Assembly (NCBI GenBank): GCA_021788565.1
Contig: JAJYKO010000159.1
Location: 1 to 8,932 of the forward strand
DNA length: 8,932 bases
Direction: 5' to 3'
Source of the DNA: Chloroflexota bacterium
GTDB taxonomy: Bacteria; Chloroflexota; UBA6077
The notes under the pieces were generated by a model that was not told the origin of the DNA, did no database searches, and saw only the letters and a list, made by a program, of their open reading frames with translations. Both the position numbers and the translations under genes were made by a program. Below are positions 7,020-8,932 of this stretch, piece after piece (position 1 is the stretch's first letter; every line of letters starts with the position of its first letter).

Positions 7020-7059
7020 TGGTACCCGCGGGAGCGCGGCCGCGCTCCCGCGGGTACCA
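7020..7059. repeat. Perfect 40-bp palindrome, likely hairpin terminator
   Basis: The half-site TGGTACCCGCGGGAGCGCGG (7020-7039) is followed directly by its exact complement, with no spacer. As RNA it would give about an 18-bp very GC-rich stem with a GGCC turn. It starts six bases past the stop codon of the coiled-coil protein gene, the expected place for its terminator. No T-run follows on either strand, so it is not a classic intrinsic terminator. It could also be a repeat-family member, a protein-binding site or a cruciform. The word CCGCGGGTACC occurs once more at 672-682. Confidence 0.75.
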
Positions 7060-7065
7060 ACTAGA

Positions 7066-7983
7066 TTACAGCTCCTCCAGCTGCCACGAAAGGTGCGGGA
7101 TCTGCCTGATCTCAATCTCGGTGCTGCTCGGGTCCTGGCTGGACACCACGAGGACCGCTCCACCATCCGGGGATGGGCTGACCTTAGCGGATAGCACCCC
7201 AGGGATCCGGCCTGCGGCCTGTTCTATCGCCACCATCGAGCCGAAGCTGAGCGGCCCCCTCACTCGATAGCGGCGCACCTCGGCTGCGGGCGGCTGCGAA
7301 GCCCCCATCGGCTCGGGCGCATGCTCGGCTTCCTCCTGGCCATCCCGACCGGACTCGGCCGCCTCATCGACGACATGCTCCGCCGTCGTCGGCTCATCGG
7401 GGCCAGGCGTGGGTTGCTGCCCCGCTTCAGGCTCGGCCTCTCTTACCCAAGTCTGATTCGCCTCCTCGCCGGCATTCCCTTCGGCCATGTCTACTGCTTC
7501 CGGCATCGCCTCTGGTATCGGTGGGGATATAACCTCGCTGACGCTATCTGCTTGCCCTCTCTTTCCCGTCGAGGCCATCGCAGCGTCCAGGCGGCTCCAC
7601 AGCCTGGCGACTTCCCGAGCCCTAGTCTCCTCCGCCCGCACCTGTGCACGAAGCTCGACCATGTCTGCCTCGGCTGTCGCCTTCCGGATGATCTCTCTCG
7701 CGTTCGCCTCACCGTCGCGGCGAATCGCCTCGGCCTCGGCCTTGCTCTCGTGCCTCATCAACTCGACTCGTTCTTGAACCGCTTCCAGATCCCTCTGGTG
7801 CTGCGCCAGCTCACGCTTTAGCCCCTCGACGTCCGAGTAAGGAAATTCGGGTGATGCCTCACCCTGGGTGTCACCGGTTCGATCCTCTCCTCCTTGGAGC
7901 TGAGCCGGGGCCGGCTGGTCCTGATCGGGTTCACGATAACTTTGATAGCCGGAATAATCTGCCATCCCTTTTGCCAGGTCCAC
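7066..7983 (-). CDS. Coiled-coil protein of unknown function with a small C-terminal alpha/beta domain
   Basis: I do not recognise a named family. The 305 residues divide into three parts. Residues 1-50 are polar and disordered-looking (rich in Q, P, D, G). Residues ~51-136 form a long charged helix with heptad spacing, including AEAIRRDGEANAREIIRKA, which resembles DivIVA/ATP-synthase-b-like coiled coils. An acidic, proline-rich linker (~145-235) leads to a compact domain at ~236-305: YRVRGPLSFGSMVAIEQAA, then GVLSAKVSP, GGAVLVV and a final IEIRQIPHLSWQLEEL. This beta-alpha-beta-beta order resembles ferredoxin-like or HMA-like folds but has no metal-binding cysteines. There is no signal peptide or membrane segment. 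The start is GTG at 7983, in a hairpin loop; ATG at 7965 is the alternative. A good promoter lies upstream. A role in cell-pole, division or septum scaffolding is a guess from the coiled coil only. Confidence 0.75.
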   Translation of the reverse strand: MDLAKGMADYSGYQSYREPDQDQPAPAQLQGGEDRTGDTQGEASPEFPYSDVEGLKRELAQHQRDLEAVQERVELMRHESKAEAEAIRRDGEANAREIIRKATAEADMVELRAQVRAEETRAREVARLWSRLDAAMASTGKRGQADSVSEVISPPIPEAMPEAVDMAEGNAGEEANQTWVREAEPEAGQQPTPGPDEPTTAEHVVDEAAESGRDGQEEAEHAPEPMGASQPPAAEVRRYRVRGPLSFGSMVAIEQAAGRIPGVLSAKVSPSPDGGAVLVVSSQDPSSTEIEIRQIPHLSWQLEEL

Positions 7984-7994
7984 GCAAGACCTGG
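7974..7994 (-). promoter_or_regulatory. Perfect 7-bp hairpin holding the GTG start codon in its loop
   Basis: In the gene's direction CCAGGTC is followed by the loop TTGCGTG and then GACCTGG. The last three loop bases are the GTG start of the coiled-coil protein (7983-7981). The stem would cover the bases just before the start, where a weak AGG site lies, while the better purine block GGGAGGGAG is just outside it. This could damp translation or serve as an operator. If ATG at 7965 is the true start, the hairpin lies wholly in the leader. Confidence 0.5.
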
Positions 7995-8035
7995 CTCCCT
8001 CCCTTCTTACTGAGGTCTAACCGAGAGCTGCCTTC

Positions 8036-8047
8036 TCTGGCGCCAGA
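8036..8047. promoter_or_regulatory. 12-bp palindrome in the leader, candidate operator
   Basis: TCTGGCGCCAGA is a perfect palindrome about 20-30 bases downstream of the predicted transcription start of the coiled-coil gene. That position would suit a repressor site. At 12 bp it could also arise by chance in GC-rich sequence. Confidence 0.3.
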
Positions 8048-8072
8048 AGCGGCGGGTCCGTTCGCACATGGG

Positions 8073-8101
8073 AAAATAATCGACAGGATGATCCGGGTCA
8101 A
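8073..8101 (-). promoter_or_regulatory. Sigma-70-type promoter of the coiled-coil protein gene
   Basis: Reading leftwards, TTGACC (8101-8096, five of six consensus bases) is followed by exactly 17 bases and TATTTT (8078-8073, four of six). Transcription would begin near 8066, giving a leader of about 83 bases before the GTG at 7983. That leader includes the 12-bp palindrome and the start-codon hairpin. This is the best-spaced promoter in the window. Confidence 0.55.
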
Positions 8102-8306
8102 ACGCTCCTGATGCCGCCTCAAGCACGACGGATTCTGCCCGCTGGCCCCAGAGATCACAATAGGAAGATAGTACCTCGCACCCACAGCAAATTGCCTTGC
8201 CGCACAAGCCGTACCAGCGCGTGCCCGGAGAGGCAATAATCCTACAGGAATATTCGCGGCTGCTTCTACTTCTGCCAGAGCGACACGAATCGCCTCATCG
8301 CTGAAC
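8102..8306. other. Stretch without a recognisable gene, where the binding protein's N-terminus should be
   Basis: Upstream of the binding-protein fragment an intact gene would show about 80-100 residues: a signal peptide and the first strand-helix units. None of the three + frames shows them: stops occur at 8109 and 8169 in the fragment's frame, at 8161 in the second, and at 8237 in the third. One short piece may survive, because 8288-8305 in a different frame reads NRLIAE, the words that commonly precede the DKVVAVIGP block. This looks like decayed or rearranged sequence. No RNA gene was found. Confidence 0.45.
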
Positions 8307-8932
8307 ATGGCCGCCGAGCAGGACAAGGTGGTGGCAGTGATCGGGCCGGTGATGAGTACCCAGGTTCAATCTGTATCGGATGCCGTCAAGAAGTTCGCCA
8401 TCCCGATGCTGAGTGGCGGTACCGCGGTGAAAAACACGCACATGGATAACCCCTGGATGTCCCGATTCCGCCCAGATGACTCCCTGTCTGCTGCTGCGAT
8501 GGTTAAGTACACGAAGGAAGATCTCAAGCTCACGAAAATAGGCATCCTCCATGACTCCGATGCCTTCGGTACAGCAGGTGCTGACCTGGTTGAGCAGTAT
8601 GCAAAGGAAGCCGGCCTGTCAGTGGTGAAAAGGGAGAAGTTCACTACCAGCGCCAAGGACTTCACCGCGCAACTGCTCTCTCTGAAGAGCGCGGGTGCCG
8701 AGATAATGGTGGTTTACTCGTCCCACCCTGAGCGCTTGAGGCGAGCCGGCCAGCCTCAAGACCCGAGCGGCAGCGAATGGCCTCTTCGTCGACATGGAGA
8801 GATCCTTCGCTCTAGCGAACCTTATTGGTTACCGCTGAAGTCAATCTCGGATACGATCGGTGCCGTCGGCCGGATGATCTTGACGCTCTTGCTGTCCGCG
8901 CGCGCGGCGTGGCAGGAGTTGCATCCGGCGGT
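8307..8932 (+). pseudogene. LivK-type branched-chain amino acid/amide binding protein, broken fragment (right end cut by window)
   Basis: Intact members are secreted or lipid-anchored proteins that capture amino acids or amides for an ABC importer. From the ATG at 8307 the frame matches the middle of a periplasmic-binding type I protein: DKVVAVIGPVMSTQVQSVSD, then IPMLSGGTAV, NPWMSRFRPDDS, KIGILHDSDAFGTAGADLVE, KDFTAQLLSLKSAGAEIMVVY. Similarity stops near SSHPE (base ~8725). The rest of the open frame to the window edge is unlike the family, so a frameshift, deletion or fusion lies there. The signal peptide and the first ~80-100 residues are absent upstream, and the ATG at 8307 has no ribosome site and falls in mid-domain. 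It cannot be a working binding protein as read. An assembly error is the alternative explanation. The family call is firm; the ligand is unknown. Confidence 0.85.

Noticed and set aside
7321..7821. 166-residue + frame opposite the coiled-coil gene
   Set aside because: The opposite strand has a promoter, a start and structured domains; this frame is a leucine/arginine-rich shadow.
7931..8326. 131-residue - frame (MSCSAAMFSDEAIRV...) overlapping the coiled-coil start and the binding-protein core
   Set aside because: It is antisense to conserved LivK sequence at one end and overlaps the promoter and leader at the other; no family features.
1..8932. CRISPR array, transposase, integrase or toxin-antitoxin pair
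   Set aside because: No regularly spaced direct repeats and no open frame with such family motifs were found.

Overview
This is a GC-rich bacterial window. Gene starts include GTG as well as ATG, and Shine-Dalgarno-like sites are purine-rich but often poorly spaced. The membrane pyrophosphatase is of the K+-independent type. There is no direct taxonomic marker. The gene mix (queA, hppA, a Kef-type antiporter, a receiver-PAS histidine kinase, a DivIVA-like coiled-coil protein, a LivK-type binding protein) would fit Chloroflexota or a similar deep-branching, high-GC, often thermophilic or subsurface lineage. That assignment is inference only.

Layout, left to right: the C-terminal 142 residues of QueA (tRNA queuosine synthesis) run in from the left edge on the + strand. 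A gap of about 310 bases with several small hairpins follows, then a complete H+-pumping pyrophosphatase (hppA, +). A perfect 17-bp stem-loop separates hppA from a convergent CPA2 (Kef-type) cation/proton antiporter with a C-terminal RCK domain (-). Upstream of the antiporter is a 317-base non-coding stretch that carries a 14-bp inverted repeat pair enclosing 116 bases. Next comes a short-chain dehydrogenase remnant (+) that has lost its catalytic middle. It is followed by a run of six G-tracts and then, convergent, a receiver-PAS-histidine kinase (-). An AT-rich gap and a perfect 40-bp palindrome separate the kinase from a 305-residue coiled-coil protein of unknown function (-). That gene has a recognisable -35/-10 promoter, a 12-bp palindrome in its leader, and a GTG start lying in the loop of a perfect 7-bp hairpin. 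The right end holds the middle of a LivK-type amino-acid-binding protein (+), without its N-terminus and with family similarity ending abruptly before the window edge.

How the genes work together: hppA and the antiporter are both proton-linked membrane transport proteins. One builds a proton gradient from pyrophosphate and the other spends a gradient to exchange cations. They are convergent, so they are not one operon. The kinase and the coiled-coil gene point the same way but are separated by about 300 bases and a strong palindrome, so co-transcription is doubtful. The right half (about 4.7-8.9 kb) looks like an eroding accessory region, because two broken + strand metabolic genes flank two intact - strand genes. 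I see no CRISPR array, transposase, integrase, rRNA or tRNA, and no clear multi-gene novel system. The most unusual items are the 40-bp palindrome, the hairpin-embedded start codon with its unknown coiled-coil gene, the structured antiporter leader and the internally deleted dehydrogenase.
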